Shown: positions 25,074 to 32,461 of the stretch, piece after piece
Numbering within the stretch: position 1 is the stretch's first letter
Layout: every line of letters starts with the position of its first letter
Assembly (NCBI GenBank): GCA_947452675.1
Contig: CANGDL010000008.1
Location: 1 to 64,000 of the forward strand
Direction of reading: 5' to 3'
Origin: Microbacteriaceae bacterium
GTDB taxonomy: Bacteria; Actinomycetota; Actinomycetes; Actinomycetales; Microbacteriaceae
DNA: 64,000 nt
The notes under the pieces: generated by a model
Database searches by the model: none
Told to the model about the DNA's origin: nothing
What the model saw: the letters and a program-made list of their open reading frames with translations, nothing else
Program-made: the position numbers and the translations under genes

Positions 25074-25541
25074 TTATTTCTTCAGCTGCTTTGCAATCTG
25101 CTCTTCGAGCTTGCTCATCTTCTCAATGAGTTCAGATAGCGCCGCGTCCTGCGAACCAAGGTGAGCCTGAATCTCTTTTGACTCTTCAAGGATGGCACCG
25201 GCATCTTCATAGGTGGCAATCGCGCGATCGTCAGAAGACTTTGCCTGAATGTTCTGCCCCACAATAATGATCGGCAGCAACACGAGTTGCAAAAAGGTTT
25301 GGGCAACCCAAGAAACAATCACGATTACATTGCCCGAGCTCAAAGCAGCCGGCAGCGAAACCAGGGTCAGACCAAAGAACACGTATGCCGCCCACATTGT
25401 GCCAACCCGCTTGGTGACCCCGAGGCCGATTTTCTCGTTGAGCCCCAGCTCATCCTTGCGAATCTTGTGGCGCTTTGAAACCGCAGGGCCCTTGGCCTTG
25501 CGCGCCTCAATGTGTGGGTGTTCTTTGTATTCGTATGCCAT
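25074..25541 (-). CDS. DUF1003-like membrane protein with C-terminal coiled coil (155 aa)
   Basis: Two membrane helices, TMWAAYVFFGLTLVSLPAAL (about residues 48-67) and VIVIVSWVAQTFLQLVLLPIIIVGQ (about 72-96), followed by an amphipathic segment (AIATYEDAGAILEESKEIQAHL) and a Lys/Glu coiled coil to the end. The SWVAQTFLQLVLLPIIIVGQN block resembles DUF1003 proteins. First gene of a unit with nucS; ATG 25541 is 6 nt from TAGGCT (leaderless). No catalytic residues; perhaps an envelope or stress-related membrane protein. Confidence 0.75.
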   Translation of the reverse strand: MAYEYKEHPHIEARKAKGPAVSKRHKIRKDELGLNEKIGLGVTKRVGTMWAAYVFFGLTLVSLPAALSSGNVIVIVSWVAQTFLQLVLLPIIIVGQNIQAKSSDDRAIATYEDAGAILEESKEIQAHLGSQDAALSELIEKMSKLEEQIAKQLKK

Positions 25542-25580
25542 GCCTAAAGCCTAATCAAATCTTCTGGGCGAGTTAACGGA

Positions 25581-25613
25581 GAAACCCCCTGACCCGAAGG
25601 CCAGGGGGTTTCC
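25581..25613 (-). terminator. Terminator of surface-protein gene 1
   Basis: Eleven-bp stem GAAACCCCCTG/CAGGGGGTTTC with a 10-base loop, just past the stop at 25629 of the 975-aa surface protein. Confidence 0.85.
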
Positions 25614-25628
25614 CTTAGAGATTGATAC

Positions 25629-28556
25629 TTACTTTACGATGAACTTCTCAGTGGTGATGAAACCACCAGAGATCTTCACGGTAACGGTGTGAGTACCCTT
25701 CTTTAGGTTGTAGTTAAGAACTACGTCAGCGTCAGAAGCCGAAGCCTTTGACCACTTCTTGATGCCGTCAACGTAGAACGCAACAGTCTTGCCCTTGGTG
25801 AATGATGAGACAGCGGTAACGCGGTTGTTCACGATATCGATGTTTGCATCGGTAGCACCGAAGGTGATGGTGGTTGCGCCGGCAACTGACTTGGTTGCGT
25901 CAGTCTGAGCGTATGAAGCGGTAACAACTGCATCGCCTACGTCGTTTGAACCAACGACTAGACGAACAGTTCCAACACCAGTTGCATCGGTGTCAACAGT
26001 ACTTGCTGACAGTGAGCCAACACCCGTTAGAGCAACCTTCACAAGACCAGAGACCTTGACTGGGTTACCTAGTGAGTCCTTGACAAGAACTGAGACGGTT
26101 ACGGTGCGAGAAACCTGTGAAAGCGCAACTGCTGTAACGGTAACGGTTCCCTTGTCATCTAGGGTGGTGATGCCGGTGTAGGTGACCTTTGCAGAAGCGG
26201 TAGCTGCACCAACGGTTGCCGTGTAGGTGATGTCACCTGACGCACGCGAGTAAACAGTAACGCTGTATGCACCGGTTGCATCGGTGTAAACCGATACAGC
26301 TCCAACGCCCATAGTTGCAGTTACGTTGGCATCTGCAGCGTTAGCTGCAACTAGCTGCGCACCTGAACCAGCGATGGTTACAAGAGCACCTGGAACTGGT
26401 GAACCATCAGCCGCAGAAACTACACCAGAGATGGTGGTTCCGTTGTTCAAAAGGTAGTCAGCGAATCCAGCTGCGTTGTTGTCTAGACGTAGGTCGTTAG
26501 TGGCGAAGGTTCCAGCAGTAACAGCAACGGTGGTTGCACCAGCGGTTGCGGTTAGAGCGGTTGGAGCCTTGGTGCCAACGTAAACTAGCACGTCCTTGGT
26601 GATGCCAGAGTTGGTCCAGTTACCGCTGGTGTCCTTGTTCTGAAGAACTGCGTGAACTGTGTAGCTACCTGAAGTTGCGGTAGTTGCGTCGTTGATTGCA
26701 ACTGCAGCCTTACCAGCTGACAATGCAACAGCGTTGGTGAAGGTCGCTGCTGCATTGCTTGACGCACCAGTCAAAGTAACTAGGATCTGGCGAGCGTCAG
26801 TAACACTTGCACCGAACTGGTCGCGTAGGTCGTAGTTAAGAGTGATTGAAGCGCCCTTAGCAACTGAACGAACAGCGGTTGAGTTGGCGTAACCGATGGT
26901 GCCGGTCTCAATTAGGTTGGTCGCAGATGCATCCGCCCAGGTAACCGAAAGAGCACTTGAGGTCTTGTAGCCCTGAGTTGATCCAGCGGCCGAACCATCG
27001 TCCGTAGCCACGTTCTGGTCATCAAGACGAACAACGATCGAAATCGCGTCAGTCTTCGCACCAGTTGCAGTTAGAGGGAAGATTACCTTGCCATCAGCGT
27101 TGGTCGAAGTCGCGAACGAGATCGAGGTGCCGGTGCTTGCAAGGGTCTTTCCACCAGCAGCAACGGTGCTTCCCGATGCAAGTGCAGTGTTGGTGATTGT
27201 TACCAATGCCGGAATACCTGCAGGTGCTGCAGCTTCAACGCGTGAAGCGAGAGTTGCATTGTAGGTCTTCCAGTACTTCACGGTTGATGACACGGTAAGA
27301 GCAGTGGTTCCAGTCTTAGCGTAAGTGCCGTTCCATGAAGTGCTGTGGGTGATTGATGGAGTTGAAACAGAAGAAACGTCAACTGAGGCCGAACCGATGG
27401 TCTGGTAGTTGACGTCGCCACGGCTTGCTGATTCGTACTGAGCCTGGGCCGAGAAAGTACCTGCAGTCAGTGCGGTTAGACCAGTAACGGTTGCACGCAA
27501 AACCTTGTCGGTTGAGTTGTACGAAGCGTTGATGTTCTGGCCGGTTGCACCAGCAGTGTCAGCAGCATTCTTGTTGAAGTCAACCTGAACAGCGTTGGTC
27601 GCGAACTCAGAAATGTTGATGTCAGGTGAAGCAGTTACGTCAGCTGACAAAGAAGTGTCGCCAACCTTTGGAGCAGTAAGTGCCGTGCTCCAAGTGATGT
27701 CAGCGTTCTTGAGGAACTGAACTGAGCGAGTTGGTGAAACATACTCGGTTGAGTCGATAACGCCGTTGCCGTTGTTATCGACCCATGCGGTAACGGTTGC
27801 GGTTGCCGAGGTGTCAGCAGCTGCGGTTGAAACCAAACGTAGAACGTTGTCAACACCAGCTGAGGCGGTGTCGGCGGTGTCAACGACAAATGAACCGTCG
27901 GTTGCGCGGGCGCCAATTGATGCAACGGTTCCGAGGATTGAACGGCTACCTAGAGCTGCAGCTGCGATTTCCGCGCGAGTTGCATTTCCGGTCTCAGAAG
28001 TCTTGGAGATCGCGATGGTGGCAGTGCCGCCAAGGTTTGTGGTTAGTGCTGTCGAAGCGAATGACACAGTACCAGTTGTGGTGTTAACTGCGGTAACAAT
28101 TCGTGCACCGTTGAAAGCTGCCGCATCGGCACCTGTTGCACCCGCAACGGTGATGGTGTCGCCTACAACTAGGCCGTGAGCGGCTGTAGTTACAGTCAAA
28201 ACTGCGGTTCCAGCTGCTGCGGTAAAGCCGGTAACAACTCCACCCGTGTAGGCCATGGCGTTGGTATCGACTGAAGTTGCTGCGTTAACGTCAACGTCAG
28301 CCTTGATTACCTTGCTCGGGTCGGTAACGAGGAACTTTAGTGAGCCGCCTGAAGCGACTGAGTTTGCGAATGCGCCGCTTAGGTCAAGGACCTGATTCTG
28401 CGCGGTGTTGTACTGGGTGCCTGAGGTTGGCGCTAGTGATACAAAGCTGGTGTCAGCTAGACCTGCTGCGTGCGCTGCTGCGCCCGAGAACAAGGTCGTG
28501 CCGAGAGCAACGATTGCACCAAAAGCCAGACCCTTGCGGGTTAGGTTCTTAGACAT
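25629..28556 (-). CDS. Large secreted surface (S-layer-like) protein 1 (975 aa)
   Basis: Starts MSKNLTRKGLAFGAIVALG, a Sec signal peptide with cleavage near AHAAG (about residue 31). The mature protein is extremely rich in Thr, Ala, Val and Ser, nearly Cys-free, and looks like a chain of immunoglobulin-like (Big/Ig-fold) beta domains: repeated strands such as VTVTAVALSQVSRTVTVSVLVKDSLGNPVKVSGLV (about 820-855). The final ~75 residues (from DANIDIVNNRVTAVSSFTKG) are nearly identical to those of the second protein (29681-32221). No sortase LPXTG motif. Highest likelihood: an abundant surface-layer or fibrillar protein. It has a conserved structured 5' leader and operator-like palindromes upstream. 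The RBS is GAAAGAGA. Confidence 0.8.
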   Translation of the reverse strand: MSKNLTRKGLAFGAIVALGTTLFSGAAAHAAGLADTSFVSLAPTSGTQYNTAQNQVLDLSGAFANSVASGGSLKFLVTDPSKVIKADVDVNAATSVDTNAMAYTGGVVTGFTAAAGTAVLTVTTAAHGLVVGDTITVAGATGADAAAFNGARIVTAVNTTTGTVSFASTALTTNLGGTATIAISKTSETGNATRAEIAAAALGSRSILGTVASIGARATDGSFVVDTADTASAGVDNVLRLVSTAAADTSATATVTAWVDNNGNGVIDSTEYVSPTRSVQFLKNADITWSTALTAPKVGDTSLSADVTASPDINISEFATNAVQVDFNKNAADTAGATGQNINASYNSTDKVLRATVTGLTALTAGTFSAQAQYESASRGDVNYQTIGSASVDVSSVSTPSITHSTSWNGTYAKTGTTALTVSSTVKYWKTYNATLASRVEAAAPAGIPALVTITNTALASGSTVAAGGKTLASTGTSISFATSTNADGKVIFPLTATGAKTDAISIVVRLDDQNVATDDGSAAGSTQGYKTSSALSVTWADASATNLIETGTIGYANSTAVRSVAKGASITLNYDLRDQFGASVTDARQILVTLTGASSNAAATFTNAVALSAGKAAVAINDATTATSGSYTVHAVLQNKDTSGNWTNSGITKDVLVYVGTKAPTALTATAGATTVAVTAGTFATNDLRLDNNAAGFADYLLNNGTTISGVVSAADGSPVPGALVTIAGSGAQLVAANAADANVTATMGVGAVSVYTDATGAYSVTVYSRASGDITYTATVGAATASAKVTYTGITTLDDKGTVTVTAVALSQVSRTVTVSVLVKDSLGNPVKVSGLVKVALTGVGSLSASTVDTDATGVGTVRLVVGSNDVGDAVVTASYAQTDATKSVAGATTITFGATDANIDIVNNRVTAVSSFTKGKTVAFYVDGIKKWSKASASDADVVLNYNLKKGTHTVTVKISGGFITTEKFIVK

Positions 28557-28656
28557 GTATGTCTCTTTCTTTTCTTGGTTTTCTCAAGATCCAGGACGGA
28601 TCTCAAGCGGCAACTTCTTGAACCCAGCAACCAAGCAGGAGGGCACAAATTTGTCG
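28557..28656 (-). promoter_or_regulatory. Conserved structured 5' leader of surface-protein gene 1
   Basis: The 36-nt block 28618-28653 is 35/36 identical to 32281-32316 upstream of the second surface-protein gene. Downstream of it a hairpin (minus strand TGAGATCC-GTCCT-GGATCTTG, 28605-28585) differs in sequence from its counterpart but keeps pairing, and a CTTGGTT in the block can pair with AACCAAG just before the ribosome binding site. No known riboswitch class is recognised. The gene-free stretch 28557-28860 holds this leader, the palindrome pair at 28712-28742 and the promoters of the two divergent genes. Confidence 0.7.
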
Positions 28657-28711
28657 CACTCTTAAGTCAACGGAAGGCATTACGGTTCATCACGGTAGGT
28701 TCGCGTGTTCT

Positions 28712-28742
28712 GGCTGGACATGGCGAAGTAATGTCCGGACAT
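28712..28742. promoter_or_regulatory. Paired palindromic boxes between surface-protein gene 1 and luxR-type gene
   Basis: ATGTCCGGACAT (28731-28742) is a perfect 12-bp palindrome. A related half-degenerate box GGCTGGAC (28712-28719) lies with start-to-start spacing 21 bp. A wider inverted repeat TGGCGA/TCGCCA flanks the main box (28721-28747). The same box pair and spacing occur at 32344-32372. Confidence 0.55.
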
Positions 28743-28860
28743 CGCCATTAGTTGTCGGAAGGCAGGATTACATTTCTAATAGAGGCTTTAGGCAAACATC
28801 CATTTAGGTCTCTGGGAACTGCGAGAACGTTGTTCCGAGGAAACTCCGGGGGGGGTAGCA

Positions 28861-29586
28861 ATGACTACAACACAAGGCATCAGCGCTAAAGAGGTCGAGG
28901 TGATTCTCGACGCGATGCTTAAGAGCGACACCGCATCTGAATTCTGCCGATCAATCGTGCACGCAGACTTTACGGGTGACAGCGCCCAGGGCTGCCAGCT
29001 ATTTTTTCTAGATAACAAGTCACGCCTATCAGTGGTTGCGGGTTATGGCCTTGCGGCCGAATCGCTGCAAAACACTCACTCAGAGGTTTCAGCTTGGGAT
29101 GACAACCCGATCTCTCGGTGCATCCGTGAAAAGCAACATCTCTTTGAGGCGAACACTGCTGATGGCAAGAACCTGATTTGTGTGCCGCTCATGAAGGATC
29201 AGATTCCGGTCGGCGCTTTGTGTATAGTCGTCGATTCAAAGGTGAAGGCTCTTCCTTTCGGTGAGGCGCTCATCCCGATCATCAGCAAGCTAGGCGCATA
29301 CATTTTGGCCACCATGGCCACACAGCCTGGAGCCAAGGGTGTTGTTGACCCGAATGCAACCGGTGAAGACCTGACCGGTCGCCAAATTCAGATTCTCGAA
29401 CTGATGGCCGAGGGCATGGTGAACGTTGAGATTGCCGCGCAGATGCTTTTGAGTGAGTCGACCATCCGCCAGGAAACCGTTCGCATCTATCGTGCACTTG
29501 GTGTGCCAAATCGCGCAGAGGCTTCAAAGAAAGCCAAGGCACTCGGCATCATTGGTCGGCGCCCGAACATGCAGGTAGTTTCATAG
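28861..29586 (+). CDS. GAF-LuxR family transcriptional regulator (241 aa)
   Basis: N-terminal ~150 residues look like a GAF sensor domain (SAQGCQLFFLDNKSRLSVVAGYGL, NPISRCIREKQHLFEANTADGKNLICVPLMKDQIPVGALCIV). The C-terminal LuxR helix-turn-helix reads TGRQIQILELMAEGMVNVEIAAQMLLSESTIRQETVRIYRALGVPNRAEASKKAKALGI (about 173-232), complete. It has no receiver domain, so it likely senses a small ligand, redox or second messenger through GAF. Start ATG 28861 is preceded by a run of eight Gs that serves as the ribosome binding site. Divergent from surface-protein gene 1, with a palindrome between, so it probably regulates one or both surface-protein genes (inference). Confidence 0.85.
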   Translation: MTTTQGISAKEVEVILDAMLKSDTASEFCRSIVHADFTGDSAQGCQLFFLDNKSRLSVVAGYGLAAESLQNTHSEVSAWDDNPISRCIREKQHLFEANTADGKNLICVPLMKDQIPVGALCIVVDSKVKALPFGEALIPIISKLGAYILATMATQPGAKGVVDPNATGEDLTGRQIQILELMAEGMVNVEIAAQMLLSESTIRQETVRIYRALGVPNRAEASKKAKALGIIGRRPNMQVVS

Positions 29587-29610
29587 CCGAAGCTAAACCT
29601 GGCCAAACGC

Positions 29611-29643
29611 AAAGAACCCCAGACCATAAGGCCTGGGGTTCTT
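29611..29643. terminator. Bidirectional terminator between luxR-type gene and surface-protein gene 2
   Basis: Twelve-bp stem AAAGAACCCCAG/CTGGGGTTCTT with loop ACCATAAGGC, A-run on one side and T-run on the other; between convergent genes ending 29586 and 29681. Confidence 0.8.
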
Positions 29644-29680
29644 CGTTGCTATGTCGGTTTAGTGACTTAGCGAAGGTTCA

Positions 29681-32221
29681 CTACTTTACGATGAACTTCT
29701 CTACGGCTGAGAAGCCGCCTGAGATCTTCACTGCAACAGTGTGGGTACCCTTCTTTAGGTTGTAGCTGATAACAACGTCAGCGTCAGAAGCCGAAGCCTT
29801 TGACCACTTCTTTACGCCATCAACATAGAACGCAACAGTCTTGCCCTTGGTGAAGGTTGCAACTGCGGTAACGCGGTTGTTGACGATGTCAACGTTTGCA
29901 TCGGTTGAACCGAAGGTTACGGTCTTTGATGCGGTTGCGACGGTTGCGTCAGCAAGGGTGCTGGTTGCGGTAACTACTGCATCGCCAGTCTCAGCTGCGC
30001 CAACGATCAACTTAGCGGTGACCTTACCTGATGCGTCTGAGGTGGTGGTGCCGTTGTTTGCTAGGTAGCCAACACCGGTTGCAGATAGGGTTACGGTTGC
30101 GCCCTGAACTGGGTTGCCGAACACGTCGGTGATGACAGCAGAAACGTCAACTGAACGACCAGCCTGTGAAAGTGCAGCTAGGTCGCCTAGTGCAACAGTC
30201 TTACCCGCGGTTGAGCCAGCCTTGTCGAAGGTAACAACAACGGTTGCTGAGACGGTGCCGTTAGTAACGGTCAGGGTCTTAGCACCGGTGGTGTTTGACG
30301 CTACGTAGATTACAGCTGAGGTTCCCTGAGCAACCTTTGAAACTGAATCCTTAGCAACGGCTGCACCATCGATTGATAGGAAGACGCCGGTGCCAGAAAC
30401 GGTTAGCTTCTCGCCTGCGTTTGAACCAGTCAAGGTGACCTTCGCCCAGGTGGTGCTTGCTGCAGGAGCGACATAACCGGTTGCAGCAGTGTTGCTCTGG
30501 TCAACGGTGGTTAGGGTCTGCTTCTGTGCGCCAGCTGAAGTCCATGCGCCGTTGTTGATGCCGTTGGTTGCATCGATTGCCGGAGCAACGGTGAACGAGT
30601 AGGCAGCTGAACGGGTAACGATGGTGTTGCTAACGGTGTTGATGGTTGAACCCCAGGTGACGTTACCAGTTGAACCAGTGGTGCTTGCCTGAAGGGCTGC
30701 ACCAACGGTGATGTCTGCGGTTGAGTCAGTTACTGGAGTGATAACTGCGGTTGCCTTACCAGCAACAACTGCAATGTACTGGGTAACAGTAGCTGCAGTG
30801 GTGGCGGTTACGACTAGACGCTGGTTGGTTAGTGCTGAAAGCACGCCGAACTGGTCCTTGACTGAGTAGCTCAAGGTGGTAGCGGTGTTCTTGTTAGCAG
30901 CAACGGTTGCAGATGAGTTGTCGTCTGATGCGGTGTAGGTTGCGTCAGTCTGAGTTCCAACTGCATAGGCGTCAAAGTTCTGAGCCTTGAAGTCAGCGGT
31001 TAGAACGTCACCAGCAGATAGGCCAACGCTCGAGATGTTTAGTGTTGCAACACCTGAAGCATCGGTGGTTAGCGCGAAAGTAGCAGCGTTCAGAGTGGTC
31101 TCTGAGGTGTACTTGGTGCCGTTCACTGTAACTGAGATTTCGGTTACGCCAGTTGATGCTGGGCGTAGATCGGTTGCGGTCGTGGTTGCAGCAACGCTAC
31201 CAACAATTGCAACGCCAGCAGCAGCAACCGGAGTGGTTGCAGTGTTTAGCGCGGTCACATTAGCAACGTATGAACCGTTGGTGCGAACTGCGCCAGAGGT
31301 TAGTGCGTTGGTTCCGGCAACAGTAGCTGCGGTTAGCGACGAAATGGTGCGAGCAGTTGCCGCAGCAGATGCAGCTGAACCAAGAGCGGTTGCTGAGTAG
31401 GTGTTAGTTGGGGTTGACGGCACTGAATCATAGGTGTTGGTTGCGTAAACGGCGCGAGCGGAAACCGAAGCTGAAGCTGCTAGAGCAGAAACAGTCATGC
31501 TGAACTTGCCAGTGGTTGAAGAGTAGCTAACACCGGTCGCGGCACCAGTTGGGTAAGCGCCTGAGCCGACCTTGAACTCAACACCTAGTGCAGAGTTGGT
31601 TGATCCAGTTGCAGTTAGGAAGGTGGTGCGGTTAGCCTGCTCGATGTTTAGGTCTCCCCAAGCAACGGTAGCTGAAACGGTGGTGTCACCGGTGTTTGGC
31701 TGTGCAAGGGTCACTACTGGAGTGATGTCTGCAAGCTTCTTGAAGGTAACGGTCTTGACGGTGTTCCACTCGCCTGCAGATACTGCACCGTCGTTGTTAG
31801 CGTCAACGAACGCGGTAACAGAAACAGATGAGGTAACGGTAGCGTCGTCGGCCTTTAGGCCGATGTAGTTAACGGTGGTTGCAGAAGCGCTTGAAGCGGT
31901 AACTGCAGATGATGAAAGGCTTACTGCCTGTGAGGTTGTAGGTGATGCAACTGCTGAGGTGCCAACACCATAGTGAACAGCTGAGTTAGCGTCTGAAGTG
32001 ACGATGTACTTTAGCTGTGCGTAAGAAGATGGGGTGAAGCCAGGTGCGAAGGTGGTTGCAAGGTTGAAAACCGAGCCAGCCACTGCGTTGTATGAGGTAC
32101 CTGCTGATGGAACAACGTTTAGCTCGTTCGCTGCGAATGCTGGGGTGCCAGCAAATACGGTAGCGCCAAGAGCAACGATTGCACCAAGAGCTAGACCCTT
32201 ACGGTTTAGGTTCTTAGACAT
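29681..32221 (-). CDS. Large secreted surface (S-layer-like) protein 2 (846 aa)
   Basis: Paralog of the 975-aa protein. Signal peptide MSKNLNRKGLALGAIVALGA with cleavage near PAFAAN (about residue 30). Mature region rich in Thr, Ala, Val, Ser, Asn with Ig-like repeats (for example SLTAATVAGTNALTSGAVRT, and VDVSAVITDVFGNPVQGATVTLSATGVGYL near 725-755). The last ~75 residues match protein 1 almost residue for residue (DIVNNRVTAVATFTKGKTV ... LKKGTHTVAVKISGGF), so they likely share an assembly or cell-wall-anchoring domain. Start is ATG 32221, as the same MSKN start and RBS context (GAAAGAGACATA) as in gene 1; an upstream in-frame codon at 32257 falls in the conserved leader. Encodes probably the second of two alternative or co-assembled surface proteins. 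Confidence 0.8.
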   Translation of the reverse strand: MSKNLNRKGLALGAIVALGATVFAGTPAFAANELNVVPSAGTSYNAVAGSVFNLATTFAPGFTPSSYAQLKYIVTSDANSAVHYGVGTSAVASPTTSQAVSLSSSAVTASSASATTVNYIGLKADDATVTSSVSVTAFVDANNDGAVSAGEWNTVKTVTFKKLADITPVVTLAQPNTGDTTVSATVAWGDLNIEQANRTTFLTATGSTNSALGVEFKVGSGAYPTGAATGVSYSSTTGKFSMTVSALAASASVSARAVYATNTYDSVPSTPTNTYSATALGSAASAAATARTISSLTAATVAGTNALTSGAVRTNGSYVANVTALNTATTPVAAAGVAIVGSVAATTTATDLRPASTGVTEISVTVNGTKYTSETTLNAATFALTTDASGVATLNISSVGLSAGDVLTADFKAQNFDAYAVGTQTDATYTASDDNSSATVAANKNTATTLSYSVKDQFGVLSALTNQRLVVTATTAATVTQYIAVVAGKATAVITPVTDSTADITVGAALQASTTGSTGNVTWGSTINTVSNTIVTRSAAYSFTVAPAIDATNGINNGAWTSAGAQKQTLTTVDQSNTAATGYVAPAASTTWAKVTLTGSNAGEKLTVSGTGVFLSIDGAAVAKDSVSKVAQGTSAVIYVASNTTGAKTLTVTNGTVSATVVVTFDKAGSTAGKTVALGDLAALSQAGRSVDVSAVITDVFGNPVQGATVTLSATGVGYLANNGTTTSDASGKVTAKLIVGAAETGDAVVTATSTLADATVATASKTVTFGSTDANVDIVNNRVTAVATFTKGKTVAFYVDGVKKWSKASASDADVVISYNLKKGTHTVAVKISGGFSAVEKFIVK

Positions 32222-32319
32222 TATGTCTCTTTCTTTCTTGGTTATCCCAATCTTCAAGACGAAGATCAGGCGTCAGCGTTTTGAACCCAGCAACCAAGCA
32301 GGAGGGCACAAATGTGCTG
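32222..32319 (-). promoter_or_regulatory. Conserved structured 5' leader of surface-protein gene 2
   Basis: Carries the 36-nt block (32281-32316) shared with gene 1 and the hairpin TGATCTTC-GTCTT-GAAGATTG (minus strand, 32268-32248), aligned with the gene 1 hairpin: three of eight base pairs differ with both partners changed, and the pentaloop GTCYT is kept. CTTGGTT/AACCAAG pairing is also retained. Confidence 0.7.
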
Positions 32320-32335
32320 CACGTTAAAAGGTAAC

Positions 32336-32372
32336 GGACAAATGTCCGGACTATTACGGTATTTGTCTGGAC
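32336..32372. promoter_or_regulatory. Paired palindromic boxes upstream of surface-protein gene 2
   Basis: GGACAAATGTCCGGAC (32336-32351) contains GTCCGGAC at 32344; GTCTGGAC lies at 32365-32372, start-to-start spacing 21 bp, as upstream of gene 1. ATTACGGT (32353-32360), also seen at 28679-28686 and 33908-33915, sits between the boxes. Confidence 0.55.
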
Positions 32373-32387
32373 TTTTTGAGAATTATT

Positions 32388-32414
32388 AAAAACCCCCTAT
32401 TTCTAGGGGGTTTT
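32388..32414 (-). terminator. Terminator of membrane sigma-factor gene
   Basis: Eleven-bp stem AAAACCCCCTA/TAGGGGGTTTT with a 4-base loop; on the minus strand it follows the stop at 32462 and is succeeded by a T-rich run. It insulates the surface-protein gene 2 promoter from the upstream gene. Confidence 0.85.
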
Positions 32415-32461
32415 CTAAGTTTTGTTACGTGCCGTGTCGCCTATTAGGCGATCGATTTCGG

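Noticed and set aside
25990-28180. Long open frames on the plus strand opposite the surface-protein genes
   Set aside because: They are antisense reading of low-complexity Thr/Ala/Val codons; no ribosome binding sites and no coding-like composition.
28557-28660. Leader as a known c-di-GMP or c-di-AMP riboswitch
   Set aside because: None of the characteristic core sequences of those classes (GEMM, ydaO) is visible.
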